A stretch of DNA of 39,930 nt, taken from assembly GCA_902771095.1 (NCBI GenBank), contig CACXVH010000004.1, forward strand, positions 1 to 39,930, in the 5' to 3' direction. Below the pieces are notes generated by a model. That model did not search any database. It saw only the letters and a list, made by a program, of their open reading frames with translations, and had not been told where the DNA came from. Origin of the DNA: an uncultured Pseudomonadota bacterium. Its GTDB lineage: Bacteria; Pseudomonadota; Alphaproteobacteria; Rs-D84. Each line of letters begins with the position of its first letter. Positions within the stretch are counted from its first letter, which is position 1. Below are positions 27,401 to 34,172 of this stretch, piece by piece. The translations under genes and the position numbers were made by a program.

Positions 27401-27906
27401 AAGAAATGTAAAAACGGAACGCGGGCGCGAAGTGTCGCCGCATGCGCAATCGCCGCCATATCGTGCGCTGCCTGAACATTATGGGACGACAGCAACGCAA
27501 ACCCAGTATTACGCACAGCCATAACATCGCTGTGGTCGCCAAAAATCGATAACGCATGCGTAGCCAATGCGCGCGCTGCAACATGCATAACAAATGGTGT
27601 CTGTTCGCCCGCAATTTTATACATATTCGGAATCATCAAAAGCAAGCCCTGGGACGCAGTAAAAGTAGTGGCCAATGCCCCCATCTGTAAAGCGCCATGA
27701 ATTGCACCCGCCGCACCTGCTTCGGATTGCATTTCGATTATTTCAGGCACAACACCCCAAATATTTTTTTTGTGCTGAAAAGACCATTCATCTGCCAATT
27801 CGCCCATTGTGCTACTTGGCGTAATCGGATAAATAGCAGCACAATCAACACAACGATAAGCGACATCTGCCGCCGCCCAATTTCCATCAACAATCAATTT
27901 AGACAT
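24409..27906 (-). CDS. nifJ: Pyruvate:ferredoxin (flavodoxin) oxidoreductase
   Basis: The single-chain PFOR oxidises pyruvate and CoA to acetyl-CoA, CO2 and low-potential electrons, replacing pyruvate dehydrogenase in anaerobes. I chose the ATG at 27906 (MSKLIVDGNWAAADVAYR); upstream residues in the open frame are hydrophobic and foreign to the family. The 1165-residue product has the N-terminal pyruvate-binding motif YPITPSS and a gamma domain in the middle. Two [4Fe-4S] ferredoxin motifs follow (CIQCGKCSMLCPHG and CTGCGLCMKNCPVG, about residues 690-760). The thiamine-diphosphate region has CAGCGETPY and GGDGWAYDIGYGG. It shares a transcript with bamE, an odd pairing. Confidence 0.95.
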   Translation of the reverse strand: MSKLIVDGNWAAADVAYRCVDCAAIYPITPSSTMGELADEWSFQHKKNIWGVVPEIIEMQSEAGAAGAIHGALQMGALATTFTASQGLLLMIPNMYKIAGEQTPFVMHVAARALATHALSIFGDHSDVMAVRNTGFALLSSHNVQAAHDMAAIAHAATLRARVPFLHFFDGFRTSHEESALVRIDDDVLREMLPDDLVAQNRARGLNPDKPKIRGTAQNPDVYFQGREAANLLYDAVPEIVQETMDKFAKLTGRKYNVVDYIGDKKAKYVIVSMGSSCETIEETLAFLPKGVGLIRVHLFNPFPVDAFLDALPKSVEQIAVLDRTKEAGSIGEPLYQNVRSIVDSKIPVFGGRYGLGSKEFKPRDVKAIVEYMMQNKLHHNFTVGINDDLSNLSLDTDKTFTIENPDVKTAILYGIGSDGTVGAVKNIVKIVGENSELYPQSYAVYDSKKSGGVTQSHIRFSKTPIKSEYLVESADFICVSNFMIAQRFDVFANLRAGGTVMINTSLSPDEAFAALPKDAQEHLIRLRANLYFLDANAAANELGLGNRINTFIMLNFFNLTKVINPEVAKDAAKVAIEKTYKKKGMDVVQANWAAVDKAESYLKKYDFPSSISKNAPDFIPAMTMNAPAEIAGTLGEMAAGRGDDIPVSRFKVEGEFGAGQYPVGTSKYEKRAISNRVAQCDLTKCIQCGKCSMLCPHGAIRIKVMNEAEMEKARANGVTVVPMKTPELGAGLFYTLNISPADCTGCGLCMKNCPVGALSMVPMGAGIKNQAAFDAALKIPDFDKTKLNLNIPKHVELLPHYFEFPGACAGCGETPYVRLMAQLFGDKMIVANATGCSSIYGGNLPTTPWCADANGRGPAWSNSLFEDNAEYGLGMRIALNQRKNALRSVLFELGFENTDELMSEKDTDKQREIEKDLRARLSKMKNPRAAYAADLLDVIVDKSLWIVGGDGWAYDIGYGGVDHILHSGENVNILVLDTEGYSNTGGQQSKSTPFGASMKFAIGGKEHAKKDLGLIAMMSGAYVAQIALGANQAQAIRAFREAAAFNGPSIILAYAPCIAHGFALQNGVEHQTNLVNTGAWPLYRFNPANIENGQNPLTMDSRVATPFPLEEFMKTETRFAAARSVNPNFDKLVEEAKANNLYKNELKQHIANFTVKKNKDNGEG

Positions 27907-27941
27907 ATTTATGCTTCCTAACTTTGTAAAATCCTGCAAAA

Positions 27942-27970
27942 ATATTACATCTTTTATATATTTAAGGCAA
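27942..27970 (-). promoter_or_regulatory. nifJ: Possible promoter of nifJ-bamE
   Basis: TTGCCT (27970-27965) and TAATAT (27947-27942) with a 17-base spacer on the minus strand. The 156-base gap is shared with the divergent promoter at 28004-28032. Confidence 0.5.
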
Positions 27971-28003
27971 CCCAAAAAAAATGTTTTTATTTTCAAAAAC
28001 ATA

Positions 28004-28032
28004 TTGACAAAACAAATATTTTGTATTATATT
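28004..28032 (+). promoter_or_regulatory. Promoter of the ClpP-like gene
   Basis: Perfect TTGACA (28004-28009), 17-base spacer, TATATT (28027-28032) on the plus strand, about 30 bases before the ATG. Confidence 0.7.
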
Positions 28033-28062
28033 TATCGCGACAAACAAAGATAAGGACAAATC

Positions 28063-28791
28063 ATGGCAAAAGAAACCGAATTAATAAACGCAATGGTTGA
28101 CAACAATATTTATATTTTGACAACCATAAGCCCAGAAACAACAAACGAATTAATCGCTCGATTATCTCATTGGGTGGATGTATTGCCATTTCCAAATTAT
28201 GTTGAAAAAAATCAGCCAACAACAGGAAACGATATTTCCGAAGATGAAATTCGCATTATTTCCGGAAAGTATTCCAAGAAAATGTATTCGCCATACGAAA
28301 TGGTACCGACATCTTGTCCAACAATAAATGTTTACATCAATTCCAATGGTGGAAAAACGTTGGTGATGCAATCAATTTTAACCTTATTTAACATGGCATC
28401 AGCCAAAGGCACAATCATTAAAACATACAATCTAGCAAGTGCCAGCAGCTCTGCTAGTATAATCGCGATATCTGGAACTTCGGGATACAGATATATGGCT
28501 GAAAACGCATATAACTATATTCATTTTGGACGCTATTCTGCTGATACTGCACACACAGATGAAATAGACATTTTAACAAATGACTTAAAAACATTTGATA
28601 AAACCACGCGACTTATGTATTTAAACAACACTAAATTAACAAACAAAGAATTAACAAGATATTACAATACCGAAGGCGCTGGCCGACTTTATGCAGACCA
28701 ATGTTTACAAAAAGGTTTATGTGATTGGGTTATAACAAACGATGGACGATTTGTAAATAATATAAATGAATTAAAATCAAAACAAAGATAA
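28063..28791 (+). CDS. ClpP-like serine-protease-fold protein, catalytic Asp apparently lost
   Basis: A 242-residue cytosolic protein with no signal peptide. INVYINSNGGKT (residues 88-99) matches the ClpP FYINSPGG strand. The stretch from I119 to G156 aligns without gaps with ClpP. It puts Ser129 at the nucleophile (in SASSSAS for QAASMG) and His154 (NYIHFG) at the catalytic histidine; the Ser-His spacing of 25 equals that of E. coli ClpP. Toward the end NTEGAGRLYADQ aligns with DTERDRFLSAPE, which places Ala206 where the catalytic Asp should be. The first 85 residues are extra. It may be an altered or inactive protease, or use Glu204. It forms an operon with a 65-residue gene. Confidence 0.75.
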   Translation: MAKETELINAMVDNNIYILTTISPETTNELIARLSHWVDVLPFPNYVEKNQPTTGNDISEDEIRIISGKYSKKMYSPYEMVPTSCPTINVYINSNGGKTLVMQSILTLFNMASAKGTIIKTYNLASASSSASIIAISGTSGYRYMAENAYNYIHFGRYSADTAHTDEIDILTNDLKTFDKTTRLMYLNNTKLTNKELTRYYNTEGAGRLYADQCLQKGLCDWVITNDGRFVNNINELKSKQR

Positions 28792-28801
28792 GGAGCAACA
28801 C

Positions 28802-28999
28802 ATGAAAAAAGATTGGAAATATAATATTACTAAATGGGGCAGAATAATTCGCAATGGTTATGCAGTTATTACATCAAACGGACAAATAAACGCACGCAAC
28901 CAAGACATTGCACACGATGCAGTTTGTAAACTCGTTTTAGGAAATCCTTTTAAGATTGCACGCGCTGCGGCAAAATTCAAAAAAGAAAACCAAAGATAA
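28802..28999 (+). CDS. Small basic protein of unknown function
   Basis: A 65-residue gene ten bases after the ClpP-like gene, with an excellent AAGGAG ribosome-binding site. The product is basic (MKKDWKYNITKWGRIIRNGYAV..., end FKKENQR) and has no signal peptide or membrane segment. I recognise no family. Both this gene and its neighbour are preceded by the same 14 bases (AACAAAGATAAGGA), and both proteins end in Gln-Arg. A clear terminator follows. The pairing suggests a partner, substrate or adaptor of the ClpP-like protein, but this is inference only. Confidence 0.7.
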   Translation: MKKDWKYNITKWGRIIRNGYAVITSNGQINARNQDIAHDAVCKLVLGNPFKIARAAAKFKKENQR

Positions 29000-29005
29000 A
29001 AGAAT

Positions 29006-29036
29006 CAGGGCTTTATGCCCTGTTTCTTTTTTATTT
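29006..29036 (+). terminator. Terminator after the ClpP-like operon
   Basis: CAGGGC/GCCCTG stem with a five-base loop, then TTTCTTTTTT on the plus strand. It lies between convergent genes and may also act weakly on ctpA. Confidence 0.85.
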
Positions 29037-30464
29037 TTTGGTTTCTTTTGTTTCAACTTTCGATTCGTCTTTCGGTGTTTCTTCGACTTTTTCGAGGTTC
29101 TTTTTGCCAACCTTGGACAATGCACGCACCATATCCAACGCGCGTTGCAACTGATAATCACGCGCATCTTTTTCTTCATCAGTTAACGACAAATAATCTT
29201 CTTCATCGTCATCATCGTTGTTGTTTTCTTTTTTAGAATCTTTTTTCTTTGCGCTATCTTTCTTTTTTGATGCATCGTTTTTAAGTGAATTATTAAAAGT
29301 CGCCTCTGTAAACAATGCCTCTTTCTTTTCGATTGTTTCGATTTTACTTTGCAAAACTTCTATATCAGGTGTGATACCTTCGTTTTGAATTGAACGACCA
29401 CTTGGTGTATAATAACGCGCAATAGTTATATGAATCGCGGAACCATCACCCAACGGCTTTTGTTGTTGCACAGACCCCTTGCCGAAGCTTTGCGACCCCA
29501 TAACAATCGCACGACCATTATCCTGTAATGCGCCCGCAACGATTTCAGATGCAGACGCAGACCCATGATTGATTAGAACAACCACTGGTTTTCCATTCAC
29601 CATATCGCCAGATTTCGCGAACATACGTTCAATATCAGATTTTTCTTTACCACGCGTAGATACAATTTCACCGCCATCCAAAAACGCATCAGCCATATCT
29701 ATGGCAGCAACCAAATACCCGCCTGGATTATTGCGCAAGTCCAAAACATATCCCGCAACATTTTTCTTTTCCAAATCTTTGATTGCATCTTTTAATTCCT
29801 TGGTCGTTGTGGCACCAAAATCAGAAATGCGCAAATAACCAATTTTTGGCAATTTTTCATCATCCATCGCCGCCGCATCTGATTTTTCGCTGAACTTCAC
29901 GGACTTAACCTTGATAATCGCGCGTTTTAATGTAATTTCTTTGGGTTCGCCCCTGTCGTGAACAATAGTCAATTTAACCTTAGTCCCGGGTTTACCCTTC
30001 ATCTTTTTAACCGCCTGATTAAGGTTCATATCAAACACCTGTTCGCCATCGATATGGGTTATGTAATCGCCTGCCTCAATCCCTGCCTTGGCTGCTGGGG
30101 TATCATCAATTGGTGATATAACACGAATTGCACCTTTGTCGCTGGTGATTTGGATTCCCAGTCCACCAAATTCACCCTGGGACTTGTCATTAAATTCTTT
30201 GAAATCATCTTTGGATAGATACGAAGAATGTGGGTCCAGCGCAGCCAACATACCGTTCATCGCCCCTTCTAGCATTTTGCGTTCATCGGCTTCTTCGACA
30301 AATTTATCACGTGCAGTTTCGAAAACCAGGGCCAACTTTTTTAATTCTTCGTAAATCTGTTCATCAGTTAAATGAACCACAGGTTCTTCTTTTTTATTTT
30401 TTTCTGCAGAACTTGCAACGATTGGGAATAATAAAACAAGAATCAAAAATAATTTTCTAAACAT
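29031..30464 (-). CDS. ctpA: Carboxy-terminal processing protease (S41A)
   Basis: CtpA-type proteases trim or degrade periplasmic proteins, including peptidoglycan hydrolases. The 477-residue product has a signal peptide (residues 1-19, ending VASSA). A PDZ domain lies at about 98-185 (GGLGIQITSDKGAIRV, AGDYITHIDGEQV) and an S41 domain follows. The catalytic pair appears as Ser304 (GSASASEI) and Lys329 (SFGKGSV), 25 apart as in the family. The C-terminal 100 residues are unusual: a Lys/Asp/Asn low-complexity run (KKKDSKKENNNDDDDEEDY) and a lysine-glutamate tail. An EnvC-like gene lies nearby, which fits a role in cell-wall remodelling. Confidence 0.94.
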   Translation of the reverse strand: MFRKLFLILVLLFPIVASSAEKNKKEEPVVHLTDEQIYEELKKLALVFETARDKFVEEADERKMLEGAMNGMLAALDPHSSYLSKDDFKEFNDKSQGEFGGLGIQITSDKGAIRVISPIDDTPAAKAGIEAGDYITHIDGEQVFDMNLNQAVKKMKGKPGTKVKLTIVHDRGEPKEITLKRAIIKVKSVKFSEKSDAAAMDDEKLPKIGYLRISDFGATTTKELKDAIKDLEKKNVAGYVLDLRNNPGGYLVAAIDMADAFLDGGEIVSTRGKEKSDIERMFAKSGDMVNGKPVVVLINHGSASASEIVAGALQDNGRAIVMGSQSFGKGSVQQQKPLGDGSAIHITIARYYTPSGRSIQNEGITPDIEVLQSKIETIEKKEALFTEATFNNSLKNDASKKKDSAKKKDSKKENNNDDDDEEDYLSLTDEEKDARDYQLQRALDMVRALSKVGKKNLEKVEETPKDESKVETKETKK

Positions 30465-30497
30465 GTCTGAAACCTTTTTCCTTTCACATCAGATCTC

Positions 30498-30526
30498 AGC
30501 ATAATAAAAAAAGAAAATTTCTGCAA
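30498..30526 (-). promoter_or_regulatory. ctpA: Promoter of ctpA
   Basis: TTGCAG (30526-30521) and TATGCT (30503-30498) with a 17-base spacer on the minus strand; a further TTGCA(A/G)-type -35. Confidence 0.5.
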
Positions 30527-30548
30527 CACGATTTTTTGAAAAAGGATA

Positions 30549-31460
30549 TTATTTCATCAGTTGTTTTTCAGTATACTGCAAATTGCTGATTAATTCGCGC
30601 ATAAAAAATACTTTATCAATATTATTTTGATGTGTTTTTTCAGATTGCGCATTTATACGCAAATCATCGCCCGCCTTGATAAATCTTTTTAACAACACAG
30701 TCATAATTCTGTATCGCATAATTCGCTGCAATTCTGGATTGCGAAGTCCGGGCATTTTATATTTATCTTTGTCATGTAATCTGGTGTATAAATCATACAC
30801 AGGTCTGCAAATTCTAAGGTCCACATTTAACGGAGAAAAAATATCGCGATAGATAAAATTATAACTTGCTTCGGCAAAATCTATAAAAGATAATTTGCTG
30901 GTATTTTTATCATATAAGATATTACCAGGATTCAAATCGCTATGCGACCAAGCTTCACGTGTAACATATTCAAATCCAGAAATTTCTTTTTTCAAATTAG
31001 CCATATAATTAATTTCGCCAACATCAAACCAACGCGGCATTTTGCTTTCGATAATATTCCCGAATTTTTCCATCTTTAATTCTGTCGAAATATTATGATA
31101 AATCTCTTCGTGCACAGGTTTTAATTCATTCATATCAACTAAAAAACTGGCGATTCCATTTACGATTTCTGTGCGTTGACGTGGGGATAAACTTTGATAA
31201 AATTCCAGATTTAATGGTTCACCCATTGCGCGTTCTTCCAATAATTGATATTCATCATCTTTGATATATATCATTTTCGGGATGTTATAGACCGGGTTAT
31301 TCAATGCCCCTATTTCATCAATAATTTCCTTGGTTCTGTGCTGTTTTTTCAACCATGCATCTTTATCGCGCCCTGGCAACGGACGTTTCATGACAAATTG
31401 GTCGCCAAAATAGGCAACCCTTGTTTCACGACCATGTGGTTCTTTTATTTCCAATTTCAT
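30549..31460 (-). CDS. APH/choline-kinase-like phosphotransferase
   Basis: A protein of 303 residues with the aminoglycoside-phosphotransferase (kinase-like) fold. An N-terminal lobe lysine is seen in FVMKRP. The catalytic loop is HSDLNPGNIL, with the HxDxxxxN pattern. The metal-binding aspartate is in FIDFAEAS. A helical C-terminal region follows. The substrate is unknown; related proteins phosphorylate sugars, choline or antibiotics. I chose the ATG at 31460 (MKLEIKEP). The frame opens six codons earlier, but that ATG lies inside the promoter (TTGACA-16-TATAAT), which would start transcription at this ATG and yield a leaderless mRNA. The gene is divergent from the EnvC-like gene. Confidence 0.8.
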   Translation of the reverse strand: MKLEIKEPHGRETRVAYFGDQFVMKRPLPGRDKDAWLKKQHRTKEIIDEIGALNNPVYNIPKMIYIKDDEYQLLEERAMGEPLNLEFYQSLSPRQRTEIVNGIASFLVDMNELKPVHEEIYHNISTELKMEKFGNIIESKMPRWFDVGEINYMANLKKEISGFEYVTREAWSHSDLNPGNILYDKNTSKLSFIDFAEASYNFIYRDIFSPLNVDLRICRPVYDLYTRLHDKDKYKMPGLRNPELQRIMRYRIMTVLLKRFIKAGDDLRINAQSEKTHQNNIDKVFFMRELISNLQYTEKQLMK

Positions 31461-31467
31461 ACTATAT

Positions 31468-31495
31468 ATTATAGACATATTTTTTATTTTGTCAA
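31468..31495 (-). promoter_or_regulatory. Promoter of the APH-like gene, predicted leaderless
   Basis: Perfect TTGACA (31495-31490) and perfect TATAAT (31473-31468) with a 16-base spacer. Seven bases separate the -10 from the ATG at 31460, so the predicted start lies at or next to the ATG. Confidence 0.75.
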
Positions 31496-31516
31496 TAATT
31501 TTATAAAAATCGATGA

Positions 31517-31545
31517 TTTACAATTTTTTATTGTTTTGTTAGAAT
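31517..31545 (+). promoter_or_regulatory. Promoter of the EnvC-like gene, predicted leaderless
   Basis: TTTACA (31517-31522), 17-base spacer, TAGAAT (31540-31545). Eight bases separate the -10 from the ATG at 31554, and there is no ribosome-binding site. Confidence 0.6.
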
Positions 31546-31553
31546 ATAAAGCG

Positions 31554-32636
31554 ATGTTTACGAACAAATTGTTTTTATCGGCTGTTATTTTCGGAATTAC
31601 CGCCTTTCCTGCGATTGGCGCGAATACCGAATTGTCAAAAATTCAAAATCAGATTAAGCAGACAGAACAAAAAAACAAACAAATTGAACAGCAATTAAAA
31701 ACGTCTGCACGCGATGTTGAAACAACAAAAAAGCAATTGGTCAAGACCGCTGACAAGGTCAGCGATTTGGAAGAACAACGCAGTGCTTTATCCAGACGCA
31801 TCGCCGAACTTGATAAACAGCGCGATAAAATAAATGCAGAATTATCGCAAAATCACAATGACATCGCCAATGCCACGGCGGGTATGGTGTTTGTTGCATC
31901 ACACCCTAATTTTGATGCAACTTCTATGCACGATTATGTTTTAACATCGGCAATTCTTGCGGCGGCAAATGACCAATTTGATTCCCAAATTATGACCGCA
32001 ACAGAAAAATTAAAAGAATTGGAAAAAATTCGTGACACGCGCGCAATTGAAAAGGAAAAACTGGACCGCAGCGCGAAAAAATATACTAATGAAAAACGCG
32101 AATTGGATAAATTATTGAAAACGCGTTCTGCACAAAATGAAAAATTAAAAAAAGAACAAAAAGATATTCAAAACAAATTAAAAAAATTATCTGCAGCGGC
32201 AAAAAATATTTCTGAATTGTCTGCGGGTGTTGGCTCGTCCGAAATGTCCAGTGATGCAAAATTTTCAAAAAAGAAATTAAATGTCCCGGTTCGTGGAAAA
32301 TTGGTTGTGCGTTATGGCGAAAAAACAGCACTGGGATTAAAATCAGACGGATGGCGCATCCGCGCACGCGGGAACGCGATTGTTATGGCACCCGCGGATG
32401 GCGTTGTGAAATTTGCTGATTCTTTCCGTGGCTTTGGCAAGGTTATAATTATGTCACACAAAAACGGATATAACACAGTTATGACAAATATGGGCGAAAT
32501 AGATGCGCTTGTTGGACAAGAGGTTTTGGCTGGCGAACCAATCGGTCGCATGAACGAAAACAAGCCGGAAATGTATCTTGAGGTTAGACGCGGTAAAAAC
32601 TCGGTTGACCCTGCCCGTTTATTCAACGAACCATAA
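31554..32636 (+). CDS. EnvC-like murein hydrolase activator (degenerate LytM domain)
   Basis: A periplasmic protein of 360 residues. It has a signal peptide (residues 1-22, ending FPAIGA). A long coiled coil covers about residues 25-210 (repeated K/E/Q heptads), and a C-terminal LytM/M23 domain runs from about 240. The M23 fold is shown by GNAIVMAPADGVVKFADSFRGFGKVIIMSH and MYLEVRRGKNSVDPARLF. The first zinc ligand motif (HxxxD) is absent and no HxH is seen, so it is probably not a hydrolase itself. E. coli EnvC shares this layout and activates amidases at the division site. I chose the ATG at 31554 because it begins a signal peptide; the open frame upstream is not protein-like. Confidence 0.88.
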   Translation: MFTNKLFLSAVIFGITAFPAIGANTELSKIQNQIKQTEQKNKQIEQQLKTSARDVETTKKQLVKTADKVSDLEEQRSALSRRIAELDKQRDKINAELSQNHNDIANATAGMVFVASHPNFDATSMHDYVLTSAILAAANDQFDSQIMTATEKLKELEKIRDTRAIEKEKLDRSAKKYTNEKRELDKLLKTRSAQNEKLKKEQKDIQNKLKKLSAAAKNISELSAGVGSSEMSSDAKFSKKKLNVPVRGKLVVRYGEKTALGLKSDGWRIRARGNAIVMAPADGVVKFADSFRGFGKVIIMSHKNGYNTVMTNMGEIDALVGQEVLAGEPIGRMNENKPEMYLEVRRGKNSVDPARLFNEP

Positions 32637-32653
32637 AACAATCAAAAAATTGA

Positions 32654-33631
32654 TTAAAATTCAAATCTTAAACCAACTGTAAAATTAGAATAAATCATAT
32701 TCTTTGCGCTGAACCATTCGCGGTGTTGCGAGCCATCGCTGTTCACCAAATTCCAAGTAATTTTTGGAATATAAATAACACGTGCACCGAAATCAAGGAA
32801 AGTATATTTTGTTATTCCATACGAAACACCCAACGCAGCAATCCCAGCAACATTTTCAGACGATGGATATTTTGATTTATCAGATGGTGGCATAAATTGT
32901 ATAACACCGTCTGCATCCGCGGTCCCATAATTTTGCAAATCAGAATCTGTTGATAAATCGCCGTAAATATCTGCCAATTTTAATGTGGTTTTTGATGTAG
33001 CATACCCCACACCCAAACCAAAATATGGAATAAGTGTATTCAATGGCTTTTGATTTCCATCAAAGAAATCATAATAAGCCATCGCAGAAATTATATCTGT
33101 TGACACAGTTGATGTTGCGCCACCACTGGAAACACGAACAACACCTTCAACATCACCACCAGAAACATTTAAATCACCATCAAACAGCGGAATTCTGTTA
33201 TAATCTGTTTCAGCGATATGGTCATATCCTGCCTCAAGCCGCCAATTTGGATGATACGGTATCGTGAAACCGATACTGCCTCCCGCAGTAAAAGCCCATT
33301 TTGAAAAATTTTCCTTTGCCGGCAAAGTTGATAAATCGCCATAGCCCGCAGATAAATATCCGGCCGGGGAACCCGCCGCTTCCCATGCCATGGCAGATAT
33401 AACATCACCCGTTGTTTCATTCACATAATAATATCCGTACAAATTCCCAATTTCATTGTGAATTTTTGCATTTGCCCACGACAGTCCACCACGAAAACCG
33501 ATAACAAATTTTGTTCCGTCATCGGTATAATAACTGTCGTCAATGTAATAGCCATCATATTGCCACCCCGCAAACGCAGGCAGAGCGCACATCATCATCA
33601 ATAACGAAAACAAAGATTTTTTTAATTTCAT
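32654..33631 (-). CDS. Outer-membrane beta-barrel protein
   Basis: A 325-residue exported protein. The signal peptide is MKLKKSLFSLLMMMCALPAFA. The mature protein starts with a Tyr/Asp-rich stretch (YDGYYIDDSYYTDDG), and the rest alternates strands and loops. FVIGFRGGLSWANAK, AFTAGGSIGFTIPYHPNWRLEAGYDH, PYFGLGVGYATS and the C-terminal TVGLRFEF fit a barrel of the OmpA/Opa-like class with a terminal aromatic residue. A precise family cannot be named. The gene has TGA-TATAAT nine bases before its ATG and no ribosome-binding site, so it may be leaderless. It converges with the EnvC-like gene. Confidence 0.8.
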   Translation of the reverse strand: MKLKKSLFSLLMMMCALPAFAGWQYDGYYIDDSYYTDDGTKFVIGFRGGLSWANAKIHNEIGNLYGYYYVNETTGDVISAMAWEAAGSPAGYLSAGYGDLSTLPAKENFSKWAFTAGGSIGFTIPYHPNWRLEAGYDHIAETDYNRIPLFDGDLNVSGGDVEGVVRVSSGGATSTVSTDIISAMAYYDFFDGNQKPLNTLIPYFGLGVGYATSKTTLKLADIYGDLSTDSDLQNYGTADADGVIQFMPPSDKSKYPSSENVAGIAALGVSYGITKYTFLDFGARVIYIPKITWNLVNSDGSQHREWFSAKNMIYSNFTVGLRFEF

Positions 33632-33640
33632 AACGCAACA

Positions 33641-33649
33641 ATTATATCA
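33641..33649 (-). promoter_or_regulatory. Extended -10 promoter of the 33631 gene, nearly leaderless
   Basis: The minus strand reads TGA-TATAAT with the hexamer at 33646-33641. The predicted start is near 33634, three bases before the ATG at 33631. Confidence 0.65.
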
Positions 33650-33671
33650 CAAAAACATATAATAAAGAAAT

Positions 33672-33699
33672 AAAAAAATGCCCAATTGGGCATTTTTTT
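33672..33699. terminator. Bidirectional terminator
   Basis: ATGCCC-AATT-GGGCAT stem with seven A before and seven T after, so it reads as a terminator on either strand. It ends the YgiW-like gene. Confidence 0.85.
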
Positions 33700-34057
33700 A
33701 TTTCACAATAGAATTCACATCGATTTCTGTATAGTTAGAACCTTTGTCAACATTACCGTAAACGGTTACGATATCATCGACACGAACCGTATTACCATTC
33801 CAGTCCTCTTCATCTATTTCCAACATAATTGTTCCAGAATCATCTTCGAAAACGAATATATCATTGCCCATATTTTTTGTGATGTATCCACGCATAACGA
33901 CGGGGGTATCATCAGGAAGCGACATAACTTCTGTCACAGTCCACACAGCAGGTTGATTATTGTTCATCATACCGTTATTCATTGTTTTACCTGGTCCTGC
34001 GATTGCGCCACAAACTGGCATTAACGCAGCCAAAGCCAATACAGATATTTTTTTCAT
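33698..34057 (-). CDS. YgiW/YdeI-type OB-fold periplasmic protein
   Basis: A small exported protein of the bacterial OB-fold (BOF) family, linked to stress tolerance in enterobacteria. I chose the ATG at 34057 (MKKISVLALAALMPVCGAIA), which follows AAAGGAAA and gives a standard signal peptide; the product is 119 residues. TVTEVMSLPDDTPVVMRGYI, FVFEDDSGTIMLEIDEEDWNG and VTVYGNVDKGSNYTEIDVNSI follow the family pattern closely. An ATG at 34090 in the same frame lies exactly where a TATAAT at 34102-34097 would start transcription, so a leaderless longer form is possible. Confidence 0.88.
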   Translation of the reverse strand: MKKISVLALAALMPVCGAIAGPGKTMNNGMMNNNQPAVWTVTEVMSLPDDTPVVMRGYITKNMGNDIFVFEDDSGTIMLEIDEEDWNGNTVRVDDIVTVYGNVDKGSNYTEIDVNSIVK

Positions 34058-34096
34058 GGTTTTTTCCTTTTTTGTTATTTTGTTTTCCATGAATTG

Positions 34097-34105
34097 ATTA
34101 TATCA
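34097..34105 (-). promoter_or_regulatory. Extended -10 promoter of the YgiW-like gene
   Basis: TGA-TATAAT with the hexamer at 34102-34097 on the minus strand; no clear -35. Confidence 0.6.
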
Positions 34106-34144
34106 AAAACCGAAACATAAATAACTAGGAACAAAATGCAAAAC

Positions 34145-34168
34145 AAAAAAACCGCCCGGATGGGCGGT
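34145..34168 (-). terminator. Terminator of the cysteine-rich gene pair
   Basis: ACCGCCC/GGGCGGT stem with a four-base loop and a T-run on the minus strand, five bases after the stop at 34173. Confidence 0.9.
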
Positions 34169-34172
34169 ATCA

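Noticed and set aside
27907-28059. N-terminal extension of nifJ
   Set aside because: The extra 51 residues are hydrophobic, absent from the family, and cover the promoter region. The family start is at 27906 with MSKLIVDGNW.
28063-28999. Prophage remnant
   Set aside because: Only the ClpP-like gene hints at a phage protease. No capsid, portal, terminase, integrase or attachment repeats are present around it.
31245-31553. Long N-terminal extension of the EnvC-like gene
   Set aside because: It overlaps the start of the opposite gene and both promoters, and the residues are aromatic-rich and not protein-like; the signal peptide begins at 31554.
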